Shown in pieces: positions 1 through 5,522 of a DNA stretch of 9,914 nucleotides. The position numbers and the translations under genes are program-made. The notes beneath the pieces were generated by a model, which worked only from the letters and a program-made list of their open reading frames with translations, searched no databases and was not told the DNA's origin. The number at the start of each line of letters is the position of its first letter. Position 1 is the first letter of the stretch. This DNA is from Spirochaetaceae bacterium (lineage in GTDB: Bacteria; Spirochaetota; Spirochaetia; Treponematales; Breznakiellaceae): contig JAITKD010000085.1 of assembly GCA_031278575.1 (NCBI GenBank), positions 1-9,914 on the forward strand. The letters run 5' to 3'.

Positions 1-310
1 TTTCAAGCGGCTGAAATCCATCCTGGACTTCGGCGAATTGCCGAAGAAAAATCCGGCGGCATCGGAGGCGTGGCTGAACGGCAAGATACTGGTAGCTTTA
101 TTAATTGAAGCGTTCATCGCGAAGGCTTCTTTTTCCCCCGGTAACCAGATCGAATACCCGCCGCAGTATATGGCGTGAAACGGCGTTCATTTGGTATTGA
201 GGGCTAATCTGGGTTTACAGATACTTGAAGATTACGAGCGGATAGCGAAACGTCTTGAAAGTGAAAAACGAAGATGGGGAATACGGTACCAGATGTGCAA
301 TGCTTGTTAA
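1..310 (+). pseudogene. IS4-family transposase, C-terminal remnant with internal TGA
   Basis: The frame starting at base 2 reads FKRLKSILDFGELPKKNP, then a segment ending in YPPQYMA, where TGA (176-178) interrupts it. The same frame then continues without a break as NGVHLVLRANLGLQILEDYE and on to a TAA at 308-310. A basic F-K-R-L-K-S segment followed by W-L-x-G-K-x-L-V-A-L-L-I-E is typical of the C-terminal end of IS4-type DDE transposases, just after the catalytic Glu. The rest of the gene lies outside the window. Because the frame is intact on both sides of the TGA and both sides look transposase-like, a nonsense change (for example TGG to TGA) is the simplest reading. TGA is used as a genuine stop by focA, fchA and metF here, so recoding is unlikely. 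The element appears decayed. Family assignment rests on remembered motifs only. Confidence 0.7.
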
Positions 311-320
311 ATTAGTGCAT

Positions 321-535
321 GGGGGGTCTGACCCCGGAAAGGGGGGCTGACCCTCGGGAAGAGGGCTGACCCAGGGAAGGGGGTCTGACCCCGGAAAGGA
401 GGCCAGACCCCGGAAAGGGAGGCTGACCCTCGGGAAGAGGGCTGACCCTGGGAAGGGGGTCTGACCCCGGAAAGGGGGGCTGACCCCGGAAGGAGGTCTG
501 ACCCTGGGAAGAGGGGTCTGACCCTGGAAGGGGGT
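321..535. repeat. G-rich tandem repeat array, 17-20 bp units, about 11 copies
   Basis: Direct reading shows about eleven head-to-tail units with the consensus GGGGGTCTGACCCCGGAAA, varying between 17 and 20 bp. Variants carry GGCTGACCCTCGGGAA, GGGCTGACCCAGGGA or GGTCTGACCCTGGGAA. The core GGGGTC-T-GACCCC is a near-perfect palindrome, so each unit could form a small hairpin or cruciform. There is a higher-order period: 341-416 and 417-491 align over four units with only about five differences. The array starts 10 bp after the transposase remnant stop and fades at 531-540. No spacers are present, so it is not CRISPR. Open frames across it are low-complexity Pro/Gly/Ser translations and not credible proteins. 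Function is unknown; REP-like or slippage-prone intergenic repeats are the closest known category. Confidence 0.85.
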
Positions 536-551
536 CCACGGGCAGCAAGGT

Positions 552-680
552 AAGGATTTGGTACCCACGGATGAAGGAGTGGGGGTAGCGGAAGCCACCG
601 CAGGGCGAAGCCCGAGGAGGCTGGAGCGAGGGGGAGCCGCGTCAAAAAGGGCTCGTCATGGGCAAAAGGGGTACATCCTT
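552..680. repeat. Inverted-repeat-bounded intergenic element (possible dispersed repeat or structured 3' UTR)
   Basis: The left arm AAGGAT-TTG-GTACCC (552-566) is mirrored by the right arm GGGTAC-ATCCTT (669-680), giving 12 paired positions with a 3-nt bulge. The roughly 100-bp interior is purine-rich on the plus strand and contains a short hairpin GGGC-GAA-GCCC near 602-612. On the minus strand it lies 24 bp beyond the stop of the MFS permease, so it would be the 3' end of that mRNA. A GGGG...CCCC pairing followed by TTTT on that strand (about 664-685) could act as a weak terminator. No credible gene is visible here. Whether this is a dispersed element can only be told by looking for other copies in the genome. 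Confidence 0.35.
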
Positions 681-704
681 TGGCATCCCCGGCGCTCCCC
701 CTTC

Positions 705-1922
705 TTATTTTGTTGACCGATCTCCGGCGGCCCGGAACCGTAACCGGCAGATCCCCAGGACCAGCAGGATCGGGAAGGCTATGGCGGCCAGTAAACCCGT
801 GGTAAGGGCCGTTTTGTTCATAATTACCCCCACCAAGCCGGGGCCGGAGGCGCAGCCGACATCCCCGGCCAGGGCAAGGATCGCAAACATGGCGGCGCCG
901 CCCAGGGGAAAATGCCGGGAAGCCAAGCTGAAGGTTCCCGGCCACATCACCCCCACCGACAGGCCGCAAAGGGCGCAGCCCGCCAGGGAAAGCAGGGGGA
1001 AGGGGGAAAAAACCGTGATGAGATAACTCGCAACGCAGAGGGTTCCGGAGATCAGCAGGATCCGCTCCAGCTTGAAATCCCCCCGGTGGAGGCCGAAAAA
1101 CACCCGGGAAAGGCCCATGAGGACGGCGAAGGCGCAGGGGCCCAAGAGGTCCCCCAGGGTCTTGGAAACCCGCAATCCCGCTTCGGCAAAAAAAGAAGCC
1201 CACTGGGACATGGCCTGTTCCGAGGCGCCGGAGCAGATCATCAGGAGGAAAAGGATCAAAAAAACCTGCCGCCGGAAAAGCGAACCCAGGGGGACGGCCC
1301 GGGCGGATTCGTCTATGAGGGTTCTTATGGGGGCCCGGGCAAACAAAAATACGTTTCCCAGGGGCAGCAGCGCCCATATCATGGGAAGGTACCGCCAATG
1401 CTCAATCCCCGCCAGGTTAAAATACAGGGTCGAGAGGACCACCACCGTTACATAGCCCCAACAATAAAAGGAATGGAGCAGGCTCATCGCCGCGGCTTTC
1501 CGTTCCCCCGGCAGGGCCTCCACGATGGGGCTGATGATCACCTCAATAAGCCCTCCCCCCAGGGCGTTGATGACCACGGAAACAACCAGCCCGCCATAGG
1601 GGTCCGGCAGGACGAAGGGCAGAATTCCCATGGACAGGAGCCCCGCGGTACAGAGCAGATGGGCGCTCACCGCCGCCGCCCGGTACCCGATTCTATCAAT
1701 AGACCGGGCCGCGGCAAGATCGACCAATAACTGGATGGTAAAATTCAGGGAAACCAGCAGGGCCAGGCGGCTCAGGGACAGGTCAAACTGACGCTGAAAG
1801 GTCAAAAACAAAAGGGGGGCAAGGTTATTCACGATGGCCTGACTGACATACCCCAGATAACTTGCCGCCAGGGTATGCCGATAGGTGAAAGAGCGCATAA
1901 GGGATACTACCACGCCGCTCAT
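705..1922 (-). CDS. MFS permease, FucP-like sugar transporter type
   Basis: A 405-residue, strongly hydrophobic protein with about 12 predicted membrane segments and a polar central loop around residues 195-215 (RAPIRTLIDESARAVPLG) separating two halves, as in the major facilitator superfamily. Segments such as GGGLIEVIISPIVEALPGE with a following LLHSFYCWGY, and SEQAMSQWASFF in the second half, match the pattern of the fucose-permease-like branch (G-L-x-E...P, L-L-H-x-F-Y, E...W). Length is normal for the family. The gene is divergent from the GH36 alpha-galactosidase and shares its 273-bp control region, so an alpha-galactoside or released sugar is a plausible substrate; this is inference only. 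The ATG at 1922 has no clear Shine-Dalgarno site, and neither does the next in-frame ATG at 1898, so the start is uncertain by eight codons. Confidence 0.85.
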   Translation of the reverse strand: MSGVVVSLMRSFTYRHTLAASYLGYVSQAIVNNLAPLLFLTFQRQFDLSLSRLALLVSLNFTIQLLVDLAAARSIDRIGYRAAAVSAHLLCTAGLLSMGILPFVLPDPYGGLVVSVVINALGGGLIEVIISPIVEALPGERKAAAMSLLHSFYCWGYVTVVVLSTLYFNLAGIEHWRYLPMIWALLPLGNVFLFARAPIRTLIDESARAVPLGSLFRRQVFLILFLLMICSGASEQAMSQWASFFAEAGLRVSKTLGDLLGPCAFAVLMGLSRVFFGLHRGDFKLERILLISGTLCVASYLITVFSPFPLLSLAGCALCGLSVGVMWPGTFSLASRHFPLGGAAMFAILALAGDVGCASGPGLVGVIMNKTALTTGLLAAIAFPILLVLGICRLRFRAAGDRSTK

Positions 1923-1979
1923 TAAATTGATATATCACCGGAGTATGGTACCGCCGGAGCCTATCGGCTTTTGGAACGG

Positions 1980-1991
1980 TCTCACGTTATA
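1980..1991 (-). promoter_or_regulatory. Candidate -10 box and GTGAGAC site of the MFS permease
   Basis: Read on the minus strand, TATAAC (1991-1986) is directly followed by GTGAGAC (1986-1980). TATAAC is a fair -10 match, but I see no convincing -35 box at the right distance. The GTGAGAC heptamer recurs just downstream of the -10 of the opposite promoter (2034-2040), which suggests a shared regulator. The promoter call is weak. Confidence 0.3.
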
Positions 1992-1998
1992 CCCGATA

Positions 1999-2027
1999 TT
2001 GCTTGAGTTGTATGCCTTGGTTATAAT
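1999..2027 (+). promoter_or_regulatory. Sigma70-type promoter of the alpha-galactosidase transcript
   Basis: TTGCTT (1999-2004) and a perfect TATAAT (2022-2027) are separated by exactly 17 bp, the optimal spacing for a housekeeping sigma factor promoter. Transcription would start near 2033-2035, at the first base of the perfect hairpin 2033-2061. It points at the GH36 gene, whose ATG is about 160 bp further on. Confidence 0.7.
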
Positions 2028-2032
2028 AGACT

Positions 2033-2061
2033 GGTGAGACAACCCGGTTGGTTGTCTCACC
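2033..2061 (+). promoter_or_regulatory. Perfect 12-bp inverted repeat at the predicted transcript start
   Basis: GGTGAGACAACC (2033-2044), loop CGGTT, and GGTTGTCTCACC (2050-2061) pair perfectly. It begins 6 nt after the TATAAT box, so it is placed either as a DNA operator for a dimeric repressor or as a 5'-terminal RNA hairpin. No T-run follows directly, so it is not itself a terminator. Its GTGAGAC half-site also occurs at 1980-1986 beside the divergent promoter. Confidence 0.65.
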
Positions 2062-2066
2062 GTCTT

Positions 2067-2107
2067 GCGGTTTTTCAGGCGTTCAGCCTTACAAAACCGC
2101 GTTTTTT
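2067..2107 (+). terminator. Rho-independent terminator-like hairpin in the leader
   Basis: GCGGTTTT (2067-2074) pairs perfectly with AAAACCGC (2093-2100). An inner AGGC/GCCT stem (2077-2080 with 2086-2089) closes most of the loop, and a G and six T residues follow (2101-2107). The A/T-rich stem base may weaken it, but the hairpin-plus-T-run form is classical. Its position, downstream of a strong promoter and 88 bp before the alpha-galactosidase ATG, suggests attenuation or a separate small transcript. Confidence 0.6.
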
Positions 2108-2140
2108 GATGGAGCGATTAAATAGAGTCTGTTTTAACCA

Positions 2141-2175
2141 TGCCGGTTTTACGTTCTCAAATTTTGAAACCGGCA
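2141..2175 (+). promoter_or_regulatory. Hairpin just upstream of the alpha-galactosidase ribosome binding site
   Basis: TGCCGGTTT (2141-2149) pairs with AAACCGGCA (2167-2175), 9 bp perfect, with a 17-nt A/T-rich loop. It ends 10 nt before the AAAGGA ribosome binding site (2183-2188). Part of its left arm (CGGTTTT, 2144-2150) could also pair with AAAACCG of the terminator stem (2093-2099), so alternative folds are possible. Function is unproven. Confidence 0.4.
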
Positions 2176-2195
2176 GCCACTAAAAGGAAAAAGAT

Positions 2196-4451
2196 ATGCC
2201 CATTTACTACCACGCTGAAACCAGACAATTTCATCTTTATAACAAAACCTTTAGTTATATCTTGAGGATTTTGGAGAACGGCTATATCGGGCAGGTCTAT
2301 TGCGGGGCCCCCCTCGCCCCTCAGGGCGGGTATCCGTTTTTGGATCCCCTTCCCTTTTATGGGTTTTCAAATAACGAGCGGAACAGCATCCGTTTTGAGT
2401 ATCCCGCATACGGTAACGGCGACTACCGGCTGCCGGCGTTTAGCGTCCGGTTTCTTGCCGGTCCCGCCGGGGGAGCCCAGGTAGTTGAACCGGTTTATAA
2501 AGCCCACCGGATCCGTCCGGGGAAGGAGGGAATTTCCGGCCTGCCCGCGGTTTATACCGAAGACGACCGGGAGGCGGATACCCTGGAACTGGAACTGGAG
2601 GACGCGGCTTCGGGGCTGCGGATCGTTTTATATTATACGATCTTTGCTTCCCATAACTGCCTTGCCCGGCACGTCCGGTTTATTAACGGCGGGGAAGGGA
2701 AGGTCCTCATACAAAACGCCATGAGCTTTAGTTTGGATCTTCCCGACCCGGACTGGAACATGGTTACCCTCACCGGCGCCTGGGCCCGGGAATTCAAGTT
2801 GACCGAGGGCCCGCTGCGGCCGGGCTTCCAGGGCGTTGAAAGCCGCCGGGGAATTACCGGGCATCAACAAAACCCCTTCCTGCTGTTAAAACGTCCGGGC
2901 GCGGACGACTTTGGGGGAGAAGCCCTGGCCCTCAGCCTTATCTATTCGGGCAATTTTCTTGCCTCCGCGGAAGTTGATCCCCTGGGGATCCTCCGGCTGC
3001 GAATCGGGATCAACCCCGAAGGTTTTTCCTGGGAACTTGAAAAGGGCCAAACCTTTGATACCCCCGAGGCGGTGCTGGCCTATTCCTCGACCGGCGTAAA
3101 CGCCCTCTCCCAGGATTATCACCGCCTCTACCGGACCAGGCTGGCCCGGGGGGAGTGGCGGGATAAGGAACGGCCCATCCTCCTCAACAGTTGGGAGGGG
3201 ACCTATTTTAATTTTACCGAACAGAAACTCTTGGAAATGGCGAAGATTGCCCGGGATCTGGGAATAGAACTTTTTGTTTTGGACGACGGCTGGTTTGGCG
3301 AACGGGACGCGGATGACTCGTCTCTGGGCGACTGGTTCCCCAACACCAAGAAACTACCCGGGGGCATCACCGGATTGGCCCAAAAGATCACCGCCCTGGG
3401 GCTCAATTTTGGCCTTTGGATAGAGCCGGAAATGATAAGCGAGCGGAGCCGTCTTTTCGCGGCCCATCCCGATTGGGCAATCGGTGTTCCGGGCCGGAAA
3501 CGGATCGAAACCCGGCGGCAGTATGTCCTGGATATGTCCCGCCCGGAAATCGTGGATCATCTGTTTTCCGTTTTTTCATCGATTTTGTCCTCCGCCCCGA
3601 TCTCCTATATCAAATGGGATATGAACCGGTCATTAACGGAACCCTTCAGCCGTTCCCTGCCCCCGGAGCGGCAGGGGGAATTTTTCCACCGTTATTGCCT
3701 GGGGGTATACGATCTGTATACCCGGCTGACCCGGTCCTTCCCCGGGGTGTTATTTGAGTCCTGCGCCGGGGGCGGAGGGCGGTTTGATCCGGGACTCCTC
3801 GCCTTCGCCCCCCAGGGCTGGCTCAGTGATGACACCGACGGCTTCCAGCGGCTCCTTATCCAGACCGGCGCCTCCTATGTATACCCGCTAAGTTCAATAT
3901 GCGCCCATGTCTCGGCGGTACCAAATCACCAAACCGGGCGGACTACCCGCCTGGCATTCCGGGGGATGGTCGCCTTTTTCGGCGTCCTGGGCTTTGAACT
4001 GGACCCGGCCGCGTTGAGCCCGGAAGAAAAAACGGGAATCGCCGCGGTTATTGATTTTTATAAGGCCCACCGCGCCCTGTTTCAGACCGGCCGTTTTTTC
4101 CGGCTGCGGAACCCCGTTTCTTCTTCCCGCGCCGCGTGGATGGCGCTGTCTCAGGACGGCCGGGAAGCCGCGGCCGGTTATTTTAGACTGCTGGCCCGGC
4201 CCAATCAGGGGCCCTTCCGGCTTTATCTGAAAGGCCTGGACCCCGCCGCCCGCTATGATCTGACGGTTTGGGAGGACGGGGGATTTTCCGAAGCGGATAA
4301 ACGCCGCAATACGGGCTGCCGGGGCGGGGACGAACTCATGTACGGCGGACTCTTTCTGGATTCGGATCACGCCCATATCCCCCAGGAGGGGGACTTTTTT
4401 TCGGAACTCTTCCTGCTCAGGAAAATTGAAGCCGGTAAACCCGGCGCCTAA
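2196..4451 (+). CDS. galA: GH36 alpha-galactosidase (intracellular)
   Basis: A 751-residue protein of the size of bacterial tetrameric GH36 enzymes (about 730-750). It hydrolyses terminal alpha-1,6-galactosyl residues of melibiose, raffinose-type sugars or galactomannan fragments with retention. An N-terminal beta-rich domain (about 1-330) precedes the (beta/alpha)8 catalytic barrel and a C-terminal beta domain. Visible motifs: LDDGWFG (Asp363, Asp364, Trp366, substrate pocket), GLWIEPEM, YIKWDMNR with nucleophile Asp475, FESCAGGGGRFD (Cys523), and SDDTDG, where Asp545 lies 70 residues after the nucleophile, as expected for the acid/base. There is no signal peptide, so it acts in the cytoplasm on imported sugar. 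AAAGGA about 7 nt before the ATG supports the start. It is divergent from an MFS permease, the likely uptake partner. Family assignment is secure; the exact substrate is not. Confidence 0.95.
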   Translation: MPIYYHAETRQFHLYNKTFSYILRILENGYIGQVYCGAPLAPQGGYPFLDPLPFYGFSNNERNSIRFEYPAYGNGDYRLPAFSVRFLAGPAGGAQVVEPVYKAHRIRPGKEGISGLPAVYTEDDREADTLELELEDAASGLRIVLYYTIFASHNCLARHVRFINGGEGKVLIQNAMSFSLDLPDPDWNMVTLTGAWAREFKLTEGPLRPGFQGVESRRGITGHQQNPFLLLKRPGADDFGGEALALSLIYSGNFLASAEVDPLGILRLRIGINPEGFSWELEKGQTFDTPEAVLAYSSTGVNALSQDYHRLYRTRLARGEWRDKERPILLNSWEGTYFNFTEQKLLEMAKIARDLGIELFVLDDGWFGERDADDSSLGDWFPNTKKLPGGITGLAQKITALGLNFGLWIEPEMISERSRLFAAHPDWAIGVPGRKRIETRRQYVLDMSRPEIVDHLFSVFSSILSSAPISYIKWDMNRSLTEPFSRSLPPERQGEFFHRYCLGVYDLYTRLTRSFPGVLFESCAGGGGRFDPGLLAFAPQGWLSDDTDGFQRLLIQTGASYVYPLSSICAHVSAVPNHQTGRTTRLAFRGMVAFFGVLGFELDPAALSPEEKTGIAAVIDFYKAHRALFQTGRFFRLRNPVSSSRAAWMALSQDGREAAAGYFRLLARPNQGPFRLYLKGLDPAARYDLTVWEDGGFSEADKRRNTGCRGGDELMYGGLFLDSDHAHIPQEGDFFSELFLLRKIEAGKPGA

Positions 4452-4474
4452 ACCGGGGTAACCTGAATGTTTTT
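4434..4474 (+). terminator. Imperfect terminator candidate at the end of the alpha-galactosidase gene
   Basis: GGTAAACCCGG (4434-4444) pairs with CCGGGGTAACC (4453-4463) except at two positions. The loop contains the stop codon, and TTTTT (4470-4474) follows after 6 nt. The mismatches and the gap before the T-run make this a weak candidate. Confidence 0.3.
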
Positions 4475-4493
4475 ATGGTAAAATTCGGGCGCA

Positions 4494-4530
4494 TCCGGCC
4501 GCGTCGAACCTTCGGTTCGCCCCGGCCGGA
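4494..4530. other. Long GC-rich stem-loop in the convergent gap
   Basis: TCCGGCCG (4494-4501) pairs with CGGCCGGA (4523-4530). After a 3x3 internal loop, CGAACC (4505-4510) pairs with GGTTCG (4514-4519) around a TTC loop. This very stable fold has no T-run on either side, so it is not a standard intrinsic terminator. It may stabilise or block transcripts entering from either gene. Confidence 0.5.
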
Positions 4531-4547
4531 CCGGGCTTTCCGCTTAA

Positions 4548-4584
4548 ATAAATTTTTGGCAGACCCGGTCTGCCAAAAATTTAT
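4548..4584. other. Perfect 17-bp palindrome with reversed A/T polarity
   Basis: ATAAATTTTTGGCAGAC (4548-4564), loop CCG, and GTCTGCCAAAAATTTAT (4568-4584) pair perfectly over 17 bp. It lies between the convergent alpha-galactosidase and focA genes, where a bidirectional terminator is expected. However, the T-tract precedes the GC core and the A-tract follows it on both strands, the opposite of an intrinsic terminator. An mRNA 3'-end stabiliser, a cruciform or protein-binding site, or a repeat-element remnant are alternatives. Confidence 0.6.
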
Positions 4585-4623
4585 ACCGCTTCAATCCCTT
4601 GCGCGTTCGGGACGCCGGGCACA

Positions 4624-4643
4624 CCCCGCTGACGGTCAGGGGG
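4624..4643 (-). other. Hairpin overlapping the focA stop codon
   Basis: CCCC-G-CTGA (4624-4632), loop CGG, and TCAG-GGGG (4636-4643) form a stem with one bulged G that includes the focA TGA (4636-4638). No T-run follows on the minus strand. It may contribute to 3'-end formation of the one-carbon operon mRNA together with the two hairpins further on. Confidence 0.35.
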
Positions 4644-5463
4644 CGGCTTTGGGTTTATAGAGATGACAGAACCACATCAAACAGGCAAAGGCCCCGCCCC
4701 CGGCGATGTTCCCCAGGGTAACCGGGATAAGATTGGCGGTAAAAAACCGGCCCCAGGTCAAAGCCGCCGTATTGACCCCCAGTTCCGCGGCTTTGGCGGC
4801 ATAGGCGGGGACTTGTAAGGCCATAAGCCCCGCGGGGATATAATACATATTGGCCACGCTGTGTTCAAACCCGCAGATCACAAAGAAGCAGACCGGCAGG
4901 TAGGTTCCCATAAACCGGCCGGGCACGTCCTTGGAGGCCAGGGCCAGAAACACCCCCACGCATACCAGGAAGTTGCAGAAGATCCCCGACACCAGGGCAT
5001 TGGCAAAGGGAAGGGCGCATTTGGCGGCGGCCACCCGGACGGTAAAGGCCGCCAGGGCGTTGGCGGAATAGTTGAGCTGGCCGAAAAAAGCGCAGCCCGC
5101 GGCCACGAGGAGGCCGCCGGCGAAGTTTCCGGCGTACACAACGAGCCAGTTTTTCAGCATCCCCCTAAGGGGGGCCTTGCCGTCCAGGACGGTGATGGGG
5201 AGCAGGCAGTTTCCCGTAAAAAGCTCCGCCCCGGAAACCACCACCATCCCCAGGCCGAAGGCGAAGATCACCCCCATGACGAGCCGGGCAATTCCCACAT
5301 TGGCGATATCGTGGGCCGCGGTATTCGCCACCGCCGCGGCAAGGCCGATAATAAGCCCCGAGAGGATCCCCAGCGCGAACATCTTCCACACCGGGAAATT
5401 GATCTTGGCGGCCCCGGCGGAAACGTAATTTGACGTAACTTCCTGAGGGGTAAACAGGTTCAT
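4636..5463 (-). CDS. focA: Formate/nitrite transporter family channel (FocA-like)
   Basis: A 275-residue inner-membrane protein with six predicted membrane helices, the normal size for the FNT family, which forms pentameric channels for formate and related small anions. Family motifs seen are GAELFTGNCLLP near residue 80, SGIFCNFLVCVGVFLA (N-x-L-V-C signature) and GFEHSVANMYYIPAG. His201 of the last motif corresponds to the pore histidine of FocA (His209 in E. coli). An ATG at 5463 preceded by GAGGAGGA at 5 nt is preferred over an upstream in-frame GTG at 5493 that has no ribosome site. It is the last gene of the one-carbon cluster, 59 bp after folD. The context argues for formate, the substrate of Fhs, rather than nitrite. 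Direction of transport cannot be read from the sequence. Confidence 0.92.
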   Translation of the reverse strand: MNLFTPQEVTSNYVSAGAAKINFPVWKMFALGILSGLIIGLAAAVANTAAHDIANVGIARLVMGVIFAFGLGMVVVSGAELFTGNCLLPITVLDGKAPLRGMLKNWLVVYAGNFAGGLLVAAGCAFFGQLNYSANALAAFTVRVAAAKCALPFANALVSGIFCNFLVCVGVFLALASKDVPGRFMGTYLPVCFFVICGFEHSVANMYYIPAGLMALQVPAYAAKAAELGVNTAALTWGRFFTANLIPVTLGNIAGGGAFACLMWFCHLYKPKAAP

Positions 5464-5467
5464 ACCA

Positions 5468-5475
5468 TCCTCCTC
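5468..5475 (-). promoter_or_regulatory. Ribosome binding site fixing the focA start
   Basis: On the minus strand GAGGAGGA precedes the ATG at 5463 by 4-5 nt. This strong site supports that ATG over the GTG ten codons upstream, whose translation would run through the ribosome site. Confidence 0.75.
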
Positions 5476-5484
5476 ACCGGGATT

Positions 5485-5514
5485 TTCCGGCACACGTTCA
5501 GGCTATAGCCGGAA
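5485..5514 (-). other. Hairpin between folD and focA
   Basis: TTCCGGC (5485-5491) pairs with GCCGGAA (5508-5514) around a 16-nt loop that contains most of a 10-bp palindrome GGCTATAGCC (5501-5510). It sits between the folD stop and the focA ribosome site. It could set relative expression within the operon by processing or partial termination. There is no T-run. Confidence 0.3.
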
Positions 5515-5522
5515 GGCAAAAC

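Larger units (their letters stand above)
2033..2107 (+). ncRNA. Candidate ~75-nt leader or small RNA
   Basis: The promoter at 1999-2027 and the terminator-like hairpin at 2067-2107 bracket about 75 nt that contain two stable hairpins and no convincing ORF. If termination is efficient the product would be a small RNA; if conditional, it is the attenuated leader of the alpha-galactosidase mRNA. I do not recognise a known riboswitch or RNA family in it. The call rests entirely on the spacing of promoter, hairpins and T-run. Confidence 0.35.

Noticed and set aside
321..535. CRISPR array
   Set aside because: The repeats abut directly with no unique spacers and are variable in sequence and length; no cas genes are nearby.
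312..598. Repeat-encoded Pro/Gly/Ser proteins on the minus strand
   Set aside because: The repeat lacks stops in more than one frame, units differ in length by non-multiples of three, and no ribosome site or conserved start is seen. It is a by-product of the repeat.
307..1398. Long minus-strand open frame of 363 codons overlapping the permease gene
   Set aside because: It overlaps the well-supported MFS permease in another frame, runs into the low-complexity repeat array, is rich in Pro/Gly/Arg and has no recognisable domain. GC-rich DNA keeps shadow frames open.
2093..2150. Antiterminator formed by AAAACCG (2093-2099) with CGGTTTT (2144-2150)
   Set aside because: The partner lies downstream of the terminator, so it would be transcribed only after the termination decision; it could matter for mRNA folding but not for classical antitermination.
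5464..5493. GTG start for focA ten codons upstream
   Set aside because: No ribosome site precedes it, and the strong GAGGAGGA site for the ATG at 5463 lies inside that extension.
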